NCBI GenBank assembly: GCA_022821495.1
Contig: JAJEDN010000026.1
Span: forward strand, 129,561-193,560
Direction of reading: 5' to 3'
Source of the DNA: Candidatus Poribacteria bacterium
GTDB taxonomy: Bacteria; Poribacteria; WGA-4E; WGA-3G
Length of the DNA stretch: 64,000 nt
Made by a program: the position numbers and the translations under genes. The notes beneath the pieces are model-generated. The model did not search any database, was not told the DNA's origin, and worked only from the letters and a program-made list of their open reading frames with translations. Of the stretch, positions 9,408 to 17,838 are shown piece after piece. How positions within the stretch are numbered: position 1 is the stretch's first letter; each line of letters starts with the position of its first letter.

Positions 9408-10217
9408 ATGCAGATATATCATGCTATTATGTTAGGTGTCATTGTTACCGGTACATTATTCGTAATCAATGTGAGTGCTGACGACGCAAAGACTGAACTC
9501 GAGAAATCCCCTCGCCATGGCGAATGGGTGAAAATCACAGCCGCGGATGGACGTGTTATTAACGCATTCGTTGTTTACCCAGAGGTGAAAGAACCTGCAA
9601 CATCTATCATCGTCATCCATGAAATTTTTGGACTCACCGACTGGATTCGCCTTGTAGCAGATAAACTCGCCGCTGAAGGATTCGTTGCTATTTGCCCAGA
9701 CCTACTTTCTGGTATGGGACCCGATGGCGGTGGCACAGAAAGTTTCGATTCCGGCGACGATGTTCGACGCGCGATTCGAGAACTCCCTGCTGCACAAGTT
9801 ATGTCGGATTTGGATGCCGTCCAAAAATACGTCCGAGAGCTACCTTCAACTAACGAAAAAGTCGGCGTTTCAGGATTTTGCTGGGGCGGTGGACAAACGT
9901 TTAGTTACGCTGTTCATTCCGATACAATCGCCGCGGGTTTTGTATTCTACGGTCGGGCTGTATCCGCAGAGGATGTCCCCAAAATATCGGCGCCCATATA
10001 TGGCTTTTACGGTGAAAGCGACAACCGTATCAATGCCACAATCGATGCCACGAAAGCAGCAGCTGATGCCGTAAACGTTACCTACGAACCCGTTATCTAC
10101 GATGGGGTCGGTCACGCTTTCCTAAGACGCGGCATGGCAGAAGACGCAAACGATGCACAGAAAGCCGCCACCAAAGCCGCATGGGATCGCTGGGTATCAC
10201 TCCTGCAAGGACTATAG
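9408..10217 (+). CDS. Secreted dienelactone-hydrolase family protein
   Basis: A 269-residue alpha/beta hydrolase with an N-terminal signal peptide (cleavage near VSA-D, residue 24). The dienelactone hydrolase core is clear: HEIFGLTDW oxyanion region, nucleophile in GFCWGG, acid in GESDNR and histidine in GVGHAFLR. The family hydrolyses lactones and esters, classically carboxymethylenebutenolide in chloroaromatic breakdown, but most genomic copies have unknown substrates. AGGAG sits just before the ATG, only 9 bases after the preceding gene, so it probably belongs to the same transcript. No aromatic catabolism genes are nearby. Confidence 0.9.
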   Translation: MQIYHAIMLGVIVTGTLFVINVSADDAKTELEKSPRHGEWVKITAADGRVINAFVVYPEVKEPATSIIVIHEIFGLTDWIRLVADKLAAEGFVAICPDLLSGMGPDGGGTESFDSGDDVRRAIRELPAAQVMSDLDAVQKYVRELPSTNEKVGVSGFCWGGGQTFSYAVHSDTIAAGFVFYGRAVSAEDVPKISAPIYGFYGESDNRINATIDATKAAADAVNVTYEPVIYDGVGHAFLRRGMAEDANDAQKAATKAAWDRWVSLLQGL

Positions 10218-10316
10218 TCTGTTCTTCTTCCTTCCAGAATCCCTTCCAATTCGCGTAGATCCTGTGATGCTGGAAAAAGTATTGAAAAATCGCATCTGAT
10301 TTGTTAGAATATATGC

Positions 10317-10673
10317 ATGCAAGAGAAGGGGATGCGAGACATTTTTTGGATGGGAGATTCTAAAAAACGGCTTTTAGAATTTTCGACTGATGTACGGAGA
10401 AAAATTGGCTATGCTCTGGCAGAGGTACAGGCTGGCGAGACACCTGGTAAAACCAAGCCTTTACGAGGATTTTCGGGGGTGTATGAAATCACCACGGATC
10501 ATGCTGGAGATACCTATCGTGCCGTCTACGTCATGAACTTGGACGAACTCATTTATGTTCTGCACTGCTTTCAGAAGAAGTCGACGCGAGGAATAAAGAC
10601 TCCCCAAAAGGAGATTGATTTAATCCGTAGACGCTTGAACATGGCAAAAGAGCATGCTCAAACGGAGAGATAA
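10317..10673 (+). CDS. HigB/Gp49-like (RelE-superfamily) toxin
   Basis: A 118-residue basic protein of the phage-derived Gp49-like/HigB family. Features are DIFWMGDSKKRLLEF at the N-terminus, KPLRGFSGVYEI in the centre and YVLHCFQKKST near the catalytic face. Family members cleave mRNA on the ribosome. The stop is followed after one base by the ATG of an XRE-type antitoxin, giving the toxin-first order typical of higBA. The start at 10317 is the first in-frame ATG; a second ATG at 10332 directly abuts a GGGG and is less likely. Confidence 0.88.
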   Translation: MQEKGMRDIFWMGDSKKRLLEFSTDVRRKIGYALAEVQAGETPGKTKPLRGFSGVYEITTDHAGDTYRAVYVMNLDELIYVLHCFQKKSTRGIKTPQKEIDLIRRRLNMAKEHAQTER

Positions 10674-10674
10674 A

Positions 10675-11010
10675 ATGACTGAAGAAAAAATTGAAGTAGA
10701 AAAAAGCAGCGGCAATGTGTTCAAAGATCTGGAAATTCCTAACCCAGAGGAATACCTTGCGAAAGCGCGCCTTGCCCTAATCATCAATAGCATCATATCC
10801 AAAAGCGAACTCACTCAGCGCGAAGCAGCGAAAATGCTGGGCCTCAGTAAGTCCCAACTCTCTGCACTCTCAGATGGTTTGCTTGATGATTTTTCCATTC
10901 AGCATCTGTTCTCACTGATTAGAAAACTGGATTGTAAGGTAGAAATCGTTGTCAGCGGAAAACCCGCGCACAACACCGCCGCAGAGATTAGCATTTCAAT
11001 GCCTTTCTGA
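10675..11010 (+). CDS. HigA-like XRE antitoxin
   Basis: A 111-residue protein with a helix-turn-helix in its second half (LTQREAAKMLGLSKSQLSAL, about residues 43-62) followed by a short tail. Such antitoxins neutralise the toxin encoded upstream and repress the shared promoter. The start is set by GGAG at 10664-10667, seven bases before ATG 10675; an upstream ATG at 10654 lies inside the toxin gene and lacks a site. One base separates the toxin stop from this start, so the two are translationally coupled. Confidence 0.9.
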   Translation: MTEEKIEVEKSSGNVFKDLEIPNPEEYLAKARLALIINSIISKSELTQREAAKMLGLSKSQLSALSDGLLDDFSIQHLFSLIRKLDCKVEIVVSGKPAHNTAAEISISMPF

Positions 11011-11055
11011 GATTTCTTTGCAAATGGGACTAACCTCCATATAAGAAGGAACTAC

Positions 11056-11820
11056 ATGGCAAACCGACTCAAAGATAAGATTGCAGTTATCACGGGCGCA
11101 GCACGAGGTATTGGTGCGAAAAGTGCAGAACTTTTCGCGGGTGAAGGCGCAGCTGTCGCTATCTGGGATCTCAATGTTGTGCGCGGCGAACAAACCGCAC
11201 AACACGTTCAAAACTCCGGTGGAACCGCTCTCTTCTGTGAGTGCGATATAACCGACGCTGCGCAGATTGAAAGTGCTGTCAATCAGGTCACGTCCGAACT
11301 TGGCAATCCAAATGTCCTGTTCAACAACGCCGGTATTGCTGTTGTCGGTGAATTAGAAGATATCTCCGAAGAAGACTGGGATCGGCAATACGCCGTCAAT
11401 GTAAAGAGTATCTACCTCGTCTCCCGTGCGATAATTCCGTTGATGCGTGCAGCGGGTGGCGGTTCTATTATCAACATGGCAAGCGAATCCGCTTATGTCG
11501 GGTTCCCGATGCACCCCGCCTATACCTCCTCCAAAGCCGCCGTCGTACACCTCTCACGCAGCATGGCAGTCCGGTATGCCGAAGACAACATCCGTGTCAA
11601 CAGCCTCTGTCCGGGTACAATTAACACCGAACTCTATCAAGAATTCCTCTCGAAGCAACCAGACCCGGAAGCCATAAACAAAGAAATCAAAGAGATGCAT
11701 CCCTTAGGCATCGGCGAACCGGAAGACATCGCTTGGGCAGCGGTCTATTTAGCCTCCGATGAATCGAGATACATGACGGGTGCCCCGATGCTCGTCGAGG
11801 GCGGTATCCTGTCGCTCTAA
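11056..11820 (+). CDS. Short-chain dehydrogenase/reductase
   Basis: A 254-residue classical SDR. It has the nucleotide-binding TGAARGIGAKSAELF near the N-terminus, an acidic residue after beta-2 (IWDLN) that suggests NAD(H), NNAG, a catalytic serine in INMASESAY and YTSSK with the Tyr-Lys pair. The C-terminus has the common substrate-loop pattern ending in YMTGAPMLVEGG. AAGGA precedes the ATG. It lies alone between a toxin-antitoxin pair and a pseudogene, so the substrate cannot be inferred. Confidence 0.93.
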   Translation: MANRLKDKIAVITGAARGIGAKSAELFAGEGAAVAIWDLNVVRGEQTAQHVQNSGGTALFCECDITDAAQIESAVNQVTSELGNPNVLFNNAGIAVVGELEDISEEDWDRQYAVNVKSIYLVSRAIIPLMRAAGGGSIINMASESAYVGFPMHPAYTSSKAAVVHLSRSMAVRYAEDNIRVNSLCPGTINTELYQEFLSKQPDPEAINKEIKEMHPLGIGEPEDIAWAAVYLASDESRYMTGAPMLVEGGILSL

Positions 11821-12284
11821 GCGATCAGCAGATAGTTCTCCTACCGATTGGTATTCCCTAAGAACATTCCTACCTACAATCGTTACAGCACGGCTGAGCG
11901 TGCCTACTACCTTTTTAATTTTTCGCAGAATTAGGTAACCGTTTCGCCTCCAACTCGCGTCATTATATATTACGAAATGATTCGTCTGGTGTTGGAAAAT
12001 AAAAGAAACGCAGCGGCGAGGGCATTGCACAAATTCGTGCATGCGTTATTGGTATTTGCCCCATTTTGTGCAGTATTTTCCAAGTATTTCTCCTAAAAAT
12101 TATATTTAGCACACTATTTTGGATTGGCACATAAATTGCAAATCACTTTCAAAGAAGCAGAATTCCTTCCTTTTTTTTCATTTTGAACCTTTTCGATGCT
12201 AAGATTTCGTCTTAAAATAATAGAGCGTGTAAATCGTATGCACTCCTTAGTTTTGCGAGACTTTGCCTTTGATGAGGAGACCCC
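11821..12284. other. Intergenic region without recognisable gene
   Basis: About 460 AT-leaning bases with no supported reading frame on either strand. GAGGAG at 12273-12278 is a ribosome-binding remnant for the chimeric pseudogene that follows. I saw no tRNA, convincing terminator or element core here. Confidence 0.5.
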
Positions 12285-12555
12285 ATGAAAAAGGAAGACG
12301 ATGTTCAATTGATTTACAGAATATTATCGGGCGACGCAGCAGCGTTTCGCGTTTTAGTCGAAAAGCACCAAAAGGGTGTTCACGCGCTTGTGTGGCGGAA
12401 AATCGGGGACTTTCACTAACTTTAGTGTCGCCAGCGGTTTACCCAGTGGCTCAGTTCGATCGGTGTTTGAAACGAGTGATGGCAAACTTTGGTTTGCTAC
12501 TGATAAAGGTGTTGGCGCAGGGGTCTATGTGCCTGTGCCAGACAAAGAAAATTAA
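12285..12555 (+). pseudogene. Chimeric remnant: sigma-factor N-terminus joined to a propeller C-terminus
   Basis: ATG 12285 opens 44 codons (MKKEDDVQLIYRILSG...WRKIGDFH) that match the first 44 residues of the sigma-propeller protein at 27605, then stop at 12417-12419. In another frame, from about 12412 to the TAA at 12553-12555, the sequence encodes SGLPSGSVRSVFETSDGKLW FATDK in two runs. This is the same C-terminal blade as in the propeller gene that starts at 12627. The simplest reading is a large internal deletion in a sigma-anchor-propeller fusion gene, with both ends kept. The ribosome-binding site is intact, so a 44-residue peptide might still be made. Confidence 0.8.
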
Positions 12556-12626
12556 CTTGATGCCTCTAATGAACATATCCAACCAATTAGATTGCTTTCA
12601 TATTTCCGATAGAAGGAGTTTTTCCA

Positions 12627-13853
12627 ATGCGTAAACGATTTCATCTGATAGGGCTGGTTGTGTTTTTATTATCAAACTGGATAATATTTGTTGCTCACAC
12701 AGCAGAACTCAAAATCGAAAAGACTTTCACCGAGGCAGACGGTTTGGCATCCAACACGGTACTCACCGTTTTCGAGGACAGCCACGGTAATGTGTGGTTC
12801 GGAACGACCGATGGACTCACCCGTTATGACGGAAAGAATTTCCAAACCTTCACGACAGAAGATGGGTTAGTACGGAACACGATAGGTCTCATCTTTGAAG
12901 ATCAACGCGGCATGCTCTGGTTCGCGGATGGTGTGCTCTCAAGTTTTCTGGAAAGAGGAAAACCTATAGATATGTCATGGATGGAAACGCCGTTAAGCGA
13001 ACTCGATCTCACACCGCATCTGGAGACAACTGAAGAAACAAGGAGAATTGTTCCGTTAAAAGGCGTGAGTCGCTACGATGGAAAAGCATTCAGAATATTT
13101 ACGACAGCGGACGGGCTTGCAGACGATACCATCCAAGATATATTTCAGGACAAAGCAGGCACGCTTTGGTTCGCAACATGGTCGGGTCTGAGTCAATATA
13201 ACGGTGAAGAATTTAACAATATCGTTATAAACGGACCGATGGGGATGGATGTCCTACCCAATTGGTGGGACGAAATCAAGGCAATCGCACAGGATACGAC
13301 AGGAAACTTTTGGTTCGGAAGCACTGCCGGCGTTACTTACTACAACCTCCAAAAGGCCCGTTTCCGTCACTTTGCTATTGACGAGGACTTCACACCTTTC
13401 CAAGAGATGGGAAAATCGGGAACCGCACACATAACAGACCTACAGTTCGATGCGAAAGACAACCTCTGGATGAGCCGAAGTGGTGCAGGCAAGGAAAACA
13501 GCGGCATTCGTAGATACGACGGCAAAAAGTTGACGATCTTTCCGCAAAGTGAAGCACTTCCGATGAGTAGCGTTGACAAGATCATGCTCGATAGCAGCGG
13601 TAACCTCTGGTTTACCGGTATTAAGAACCTGCCTCAGAAACTCCACGAAACTGGCGACAGTGCTCGTATGATTTTTCCCAAAGACAAATCCGGTGTAAGT
13701 GTATACAATGGCGAAACGTTCCAAAACTTTAACACAGATGACGGTCTACCGAGTAACCGGGTCTGGTCCGTATTTGAAGGCAGTAGTGGCAAACTCTGGT
13801 TCGCTACGGACGCTGGTGCCGCAGTCGGGGTTTATCTACCCTCTGAAAAATAA
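12627..13853 (+). CDS. Secreted two-component-regulator-type beta-propeller protein
   Basis: A 408-residue protein with a signal peptide (about residues 1-26) followed by reg_prop blades. Each blade carries a TxxDGLxxNxVxxxFEDxxGxxWFGT-like pattern, for example at residues 38-70 and 77-105, and again near the C-terminus (DGLPSNRVWSVFEGSSG). In hybrid two-component systems these blades form the periplasmic sensor of the histidine kinase. Here they stand alone with no kinase, so a sensing partner is unknown. AAGGAG precedes the ATG. The last blade is nearly identical to the C-terminal piece of the pseudogene just upstream, which points to a duplication of this family here. Confidence 0.85.
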   Translation: MRKRFHLIGLVVFLLSNWIIFVAHTAELKIEKTFTEADGLASNTVLTVFEDSHGNVWFGTTDGLTRYDGKNFQTFTTEDGLVRNTIGLIFEDQRGMLWFADGVLSSFLERGKPIDMSWMETPLSELDLTPHLETTEETRRIVPLKGVSRYDGKAFRIFTTADGLADDTIQDIFQDKAGTLWFATWSGLSQYNGEEFNNIVINGPMGMDVLPNWWDEIKAIAQDTTGNFWFGSTAGVTYYNLQKARFRHFAIDEDFTPFQEMGKSGTAHITDLQFDAKDNLWMSRSGAGKENSGIRRYDGKKLTIFPQSEALPMSSVDKIMLDSSGNLWFTGIKNLPQKLHETGDSARMIFPKDKSGVSVYNGETFQNFNTDDGLPSNRVWSVFEGSSGKLWFATDAGAAVGVYLPSEK

Positions 13854-13929
13854 CTGTCGGCTGCCCGTAAAGAGAGAAAAGATCCTAATGTTGCGTCTTT
13901 GCTGATTGCTATTAAAGGAGGCAAAACAG

Positions 13930-15633
13930 ATGAAAAAGATTCTTCAAAGCATTACTTGTTATTGGATGGTGATCCTTTTTGGAATTCCCGTCTTGTTAAT
14001 CGGTTGCGTGGAAAAAGAGATTACTCGGATAGCAGACTGGCAAACCCATTTTACGGACATCCATTTTGCGGATGCCAAACACGGCTGGATTGTGGGGCAT
14101 CACGGATGGATTCTCCATACCACCGATGGCGGTGAGAACTGGGAAAAACAGACAGTGAATACGAATGAGGATTTCAAAGCCGTCTACTTTACAAATCTCC
14201 GCAACGGTTGGGCGGTTGGCGATAAAGGATTGATTGCGACGACTGACGATGGTGGACGGCATTGGACCTTACAAAAAAGCGCGGTGCCTACACTGTTTTT
14301 AGATGTCTTTTTTCTCAACTCAAAAACCGGCTGGATCACAGGACAGGATGGACTGGTATACACAAAAAACGGTGGAAAAACATGGCATCATCAAGAAGCG
14401 AGCGAATTCGGACTCGGCGGCATCCACTTTGTAGACAAACAGCGTGGGTGGATCGTCGGAGATTACGACAGAATCTTTGTCACCAGAGACGGCAGCCAAA
14501 CGTGGCATAGGCAGGATGCGCTTGTGAGAACAGAACAAGACACATCGGAGGTTTGCAACCTTCACTCGGTGTTTTTTGCGACCGATTATAAGGGATGGAG
14601 TGGTGGCACGGATGGCACCATTTTCCACACAACTAACGGCGGAACAGAATGGCAGACCCAATACAGTCGACTCCCGATGATTTACGGACATATTCGTCCA
14701 ACGGTCTATGATTTCGATTTCATTAACGATGATTACGGCGTAGCGGTCGCACAAGGTGGGTTTATTATCCGTACCGAAGATGGTGGGGAAAACTGGAAAT
14801 TAACAGAAAACCAGACCAAAAACGACCTGATGGGTGTTCATTTTGCGACACCTAAAGAAGCGTGGGCAGTCGGTTGGAACGGTACAATCCTACACTCGAC
14901 CGACGGTGGGGTGACCTGGAACATGAGAAGTGGCACGACAGCTGATGACCTACAGAGTGTCGCGTTTGCAGATGCAGACCGGGCGGTTGCCGTTGGAGAG
15001 AAGGGCACAATTGCGACGAGTGACGACAGTGGTAAGACTTGGACTAACATTGAAATGGACACTTGGCACCGCATACGGAATCTATCTTTTGTCACTGACA
15101 GAGAAGGTTGGGCAGTAGGAGACGGTGGGCTCATCCTCCACACAACTGATGCCGGTCAAACATGGGAACGACAAACCAGCGGATGGTGGTACACGCTCAA
15201 TGCCCTCCATTTCATCAATTCAAAAAAGGGCTGGATCGTTGGAGATTTGGGGACGGTACTTCATACAACAGACGGGGGTGAAACGTGGATACAACAAGCA
15301 CCCCGCTACTTCCACGAGATGATTAAAGGAATTTTTTTCCTCAATGAGACTGAGGGATGGGTCGTTGGTTGGCCCGGGATCGTTTTTCATACAGAAGATG
15401 GTGGACTGACGTGGAAACGACAGAATAGCAACAGCTACAACGAACTCTACGCTGCCTACTTTATCGACCAACATACCGGTTGGATCGTCGGACAATTCGG
15501 TGAGATTCTACACACGCTTGATGGTGGAAAAACGTGGAAATTTCAACGGAGTGGAACACAGGCAAATCTAAATAAAGTCTACTTTGCCGATGCAAATCAC
15601 GGGTTAATTGTCGGGGACGAGGGGTCATTTTGA
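13930..15633 (+). CDS. Ycf48/HCF136-like beta-propeller lipoprotein, N-terminal part (frameshifted)
   Basis: The start is fixed by AAAGGAGG eight bases before ATG 13930; the frame is open further upstream but has no better site. The N-terminus ends in a lipobox (LLIGC), so the mature protein should be lipid-anchored. The rest is a run of about 45-residue blades with the pattern GWIVGxxGxILHTTDGGxxW, as in photosystem II assembly factor Ycf48 and sortilin/BNR-like propellers. The frame ends in TGA at 15631-15633 in the middle of a blade, and the next frame continues the blade at once. The two parts are therefore one gene of about 1,285 codons with one base missing in the T run at 15628-15631. 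Confidence 0.85.
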   Translation: MKKILQSITCYWMVILFGIPVLLIGCVEKEITRIADWQTHFTDIHFADAKHGWIVGHHGWILHTTDGGENWEKQTVNTNEDFKAVYFTNLRNGWAVGDKGLIATTDDGGRHWTLQKSAVPTLFLDVFFLNSKTGWITGQDGLVYTKNGGKTWHHQEASEFGLGGIHFVDKQRGWIVGDYDRIFVTRDGSQTWHRQDALVRTEQDTSEVCNLHSVFFATDYKGWSGGTDGTIFHTTNGGTEWQTQYSRLPMIYGHIRPTVYDFDFINDDYGVAVAQGGFIIRTEDGGENWKLTENQTKNDLMGVHFATPKEAWAVGWNGTILHSTDGGVTWNMRSGTTADDLQSVAFADADRAVAVGEKGTIATSDDSGKTWTNIEMDTWHRIRNLSFVTDREGWAVGDGGLILHTTDAGQTWERQTSGWWYTLNALHFINSKKGWIVGDLGTVLHTTDGGETWIQQAPRYFHEMIKGIFFLNETEGWVVGWPGIVFHTEDGGLTWKRQNSNSYNELYAAYFIDQHTGWIVGQFGEILHTLDGGKTWKFQRSGTQANLNKVYFADANHGLIVGDEGSF

Positions 15634-17786
15634 CGACCATTGACGGCGGCAGAACCTGGGAATCACAGAAAAGCGGCACGTCCAACGATCTCTACAGCTT
15701 CTCGCTCTCTCCTGATGGTATCCTCCTTGTCGGTGAAGGCGGCATTGCGATGCGTTACGCTGTGGATACGGAGCAGTTCATTGTTGAATTACCGCCGACT
15801 GCACAAGAAATGGAAACAGTTGAGGAACCAATTGAATCAATTGACTACCATTGGGAAATTGTCCGTCAAGGGAGTTGGCAGACTAAATTCACCGATACCT
15901 ACTTTCTGTCTGCACAGGAAGGGTGGGCGGTAGGCGACGATGGCACTGTTTTACGGACCACAGATGGTGGCACTACATGGCAGCCACAACACAGCAGTGT
16001 GACTGAAGAGCTGCAGCGGGTTGTCTTTATTGATCAAAACCACGGATGGATTACCGGTCAAGGTGTCCTGCTGCGAACCGAAAACAGAGGTGAAACTTGG
16101 CAAGTCATCCGTGAAGGTTTGAAAAACTTCCATAATATCCGCGCGATTCACTTCATCAACCCGAAAGAGGGGTGGCTCGGTGTCGATAAAGGGCAAATCC
16201 TGCGGACAAACGATGGCGGTAACACCTGGACGCTTCAGCAAACAGGGACAACCCAGCAACCGATTACAGACTTACATTTTATCAACAGCCAAGAGGGATG
16301 GGCAGTCGCGCCACAACGACGGACTGGCGGATTTATTCTGCACACGATTGACGGGGGTGATTACTGGCAAATCCAAACCACAACCCATCAGCGGTGCAGT
16401 GGTGTCCATTTTCTAAATGCCAAGTCGGGTTGGGTGGTAATGGAAGACGGAACCTCACTTCTCACCACAGATGGTGGCGAGAACTGGAAACGAGACCTTG
16501 AAACAGAAGCAGACATCAGAGGAACGAATTTCAATATCCAGCTGCACACGGTGAAATTCCGTAATCACATTGAGGCTTGGGCAATTGATGACGGAAATGG
16601 TGCAATTCTTACGACCCAAAACCAAGGTAAGAGTTGGGAAGCAACGAATGACCTGTTTGAGAGGGAACCCGCAAACGGTGAGCCGGAAAGTTGGATAGAT
16701 AGAATGGCAGGAATGGCTGCAGAACGTCCTTTCGGCTTCTCATTCCAAATTACCAACGCGCATTTCCTACCAAATGGGCACGGTTGGGTAGTCGCTGGAG
16801 AACAGATTTATGACCGGGACTGGGCGAGGGCTGATATTGGTGGTTCCGATGAAGCTGGCACATCTACCGGTCAGATCTACGCTACGACAGACGGCGGGCA
16901 GACATGGCAGCATCAACTCGGTGAACCGCTTGATAACTTCCGAGATGTGCAATTTCTTGATGCGCAAAACGGCTGGATTGCTGGCGATAACGGTGTCCTG
17001 CTTTCAACAGAAGATGGTGGAAAAAATTGGAAGCGGTTGCGGAGCGGCACCACCGACCGCATCGTCGATGTTCATTTCATCAGTCTTGATCCGAAATGGG
17101 GATGGGCGATGACACGGAACGGAACCCTGCTTTACACCACCGACGGCGATAACTGGTCGATAGACGACAAACAGGAACTTCCACAGCGCGAGCCACCGCC
17201 ACTCTCCATAAATGCGGTTGCCTTCGGTAAGTTCTCTGAAGGATGGGCTGTCGGTGAGAATGGCGAAATTATCCACAATCTGGATGGCGGTCCGACTTGG
17301 ACGCTACAGCGTACCTCAACCGGTAAAACCCTTACGAGCGTTGATATGCAATTTGCCCCGCTCGGTTGGGCGGTCGGGAGCAATGGTGTAATTCAGAGAA
17401 CCGTCAACGGCGGCGAATATTGGAAGTTCCACGAGACACACGCCGGATACGACCTTTACGCCGTATCGTTTATTACCAAACGAAAAGGATGGGCGGTCGG
17501 ACGTGCCGGGATTATCCTGTCTACTTCGGATGGTGGATTCACTTGGACATCGAGATTGAACAAAGTGCCAGAAACGCTTTACGATATTTTGGCACGCTCT
17601 GAACAAGAAATCTACGCCGTCGGTGCCTCTGGAACCATCATTCATTCAACGGATGGCGGTGAGACGTGGGAACAGGAGCATACCGGCGTTGACAATAATT
17701 TTTATACCATCACGCGGGTCAAAGACGGTGAGACGTTGTGGGTTGTTGGACAAGGCGGCGTTGTGCTGCGCCGTCCTAAACGTTGA
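15630..17786 (+). CDS. Ycf48/HCF136-like beta-propeller protein, C-terminal part (frameshifted)
   Basis: This frame begins inside a blade (TTIDGGRTWESQKSG) at a TTG with no ribosome-binding site, so it is the continuation of the preceding gene and not an independent protein. It holds a linker rich in Glu/Thr near residues 50-70 and then a second series of about a dozen GWAVG...TTDGGxxW blades up to residue 718. The function is unknown; related propellers bind proteins or act as extracellular scaffolds. Four bases of overlap (TTGA) with the upstream stop would allow weak re-initiation, but blade continuity argues for a simple frameshift or an assembly error. Confidence 0.8.
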   Translation: MTTIDGGRTWESQKSGTSNDLYSFSLSPDGILLVGEGGIAMRYAVDTEQFIVELPPTAQEMETVEEPIESIDYHWEIVRQGSWQTKFTDTYFLSAQEGWAVGDDGTVLRTTDGGTTWQPQHSSVTEELQRVVFIDQNHGWITGQGVLLRTENRGETWQVIREGLKNFHNIRAIHFINPKEGWLGVDKGQILRTNDGGNTWTLQQTGTTQQPITDLHFINSQEGWAVAPQRRTGGFILHTIDGGDYWQIQTTTHQRCSGVHFLNAKSGWVVMEDGTSLLTTDGGENWKRDLETEADIRGTNFNIQLHTVKFRNHIEAWAIDDGNGAILTTQNQGKSWEATNDLFEREPANGEPESWIDRMAGMAAERPFGFSFQITNAHFLPNGHGWVVAGEQIYDRDWARADIGGSDEAGTSTGQIYATTDGGQTWQHQLGEPLDNFRDVQFLDAQNGWIAGDNGVLLSTEDGGKNWKRLRSGTTDRIVDVHFISLDPKWGWAMTRNGTLLYTTDGDNWSIDDKQELPQREPPPLSINAVAFGKFSEGWAVGENGEIIHNLDGGPTWTLQRTSTGKTLTSVDMQFAPLGWAVGSNGVIQRTVNGGEYWKFHETHAGYDLYAVSFITKRKGWAVGRAGIILSTSDGGFTWTSRLNKVPETLYDILARSEQEIYAVGASGTIIHSTDGGETWEQEHTGVDNNFYTITRVKDGETLWVVGQGGVVLRRPKR

Positions 17787-17838
17787 CGATTTAGCGAGTT
17801 TCCCCTGACTGTAAGGGTCTTTGAATACTAAAACTGGG

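Noticed and set aside
10260..10316. Palindromic operator ahead of the toxin-antitoxin pair
   Set aside because: Only short, imperfect inverted repeats (ATATATGCATGC) are present, not enough to call an operator.
15628..15633. Programmed -1 ribosomal frameshift in the Ycf48-like gene
   Set aside because: No X XXY YYZ slippery heptamer or clear downstream structure; a one-base loss in a T run is simpler.
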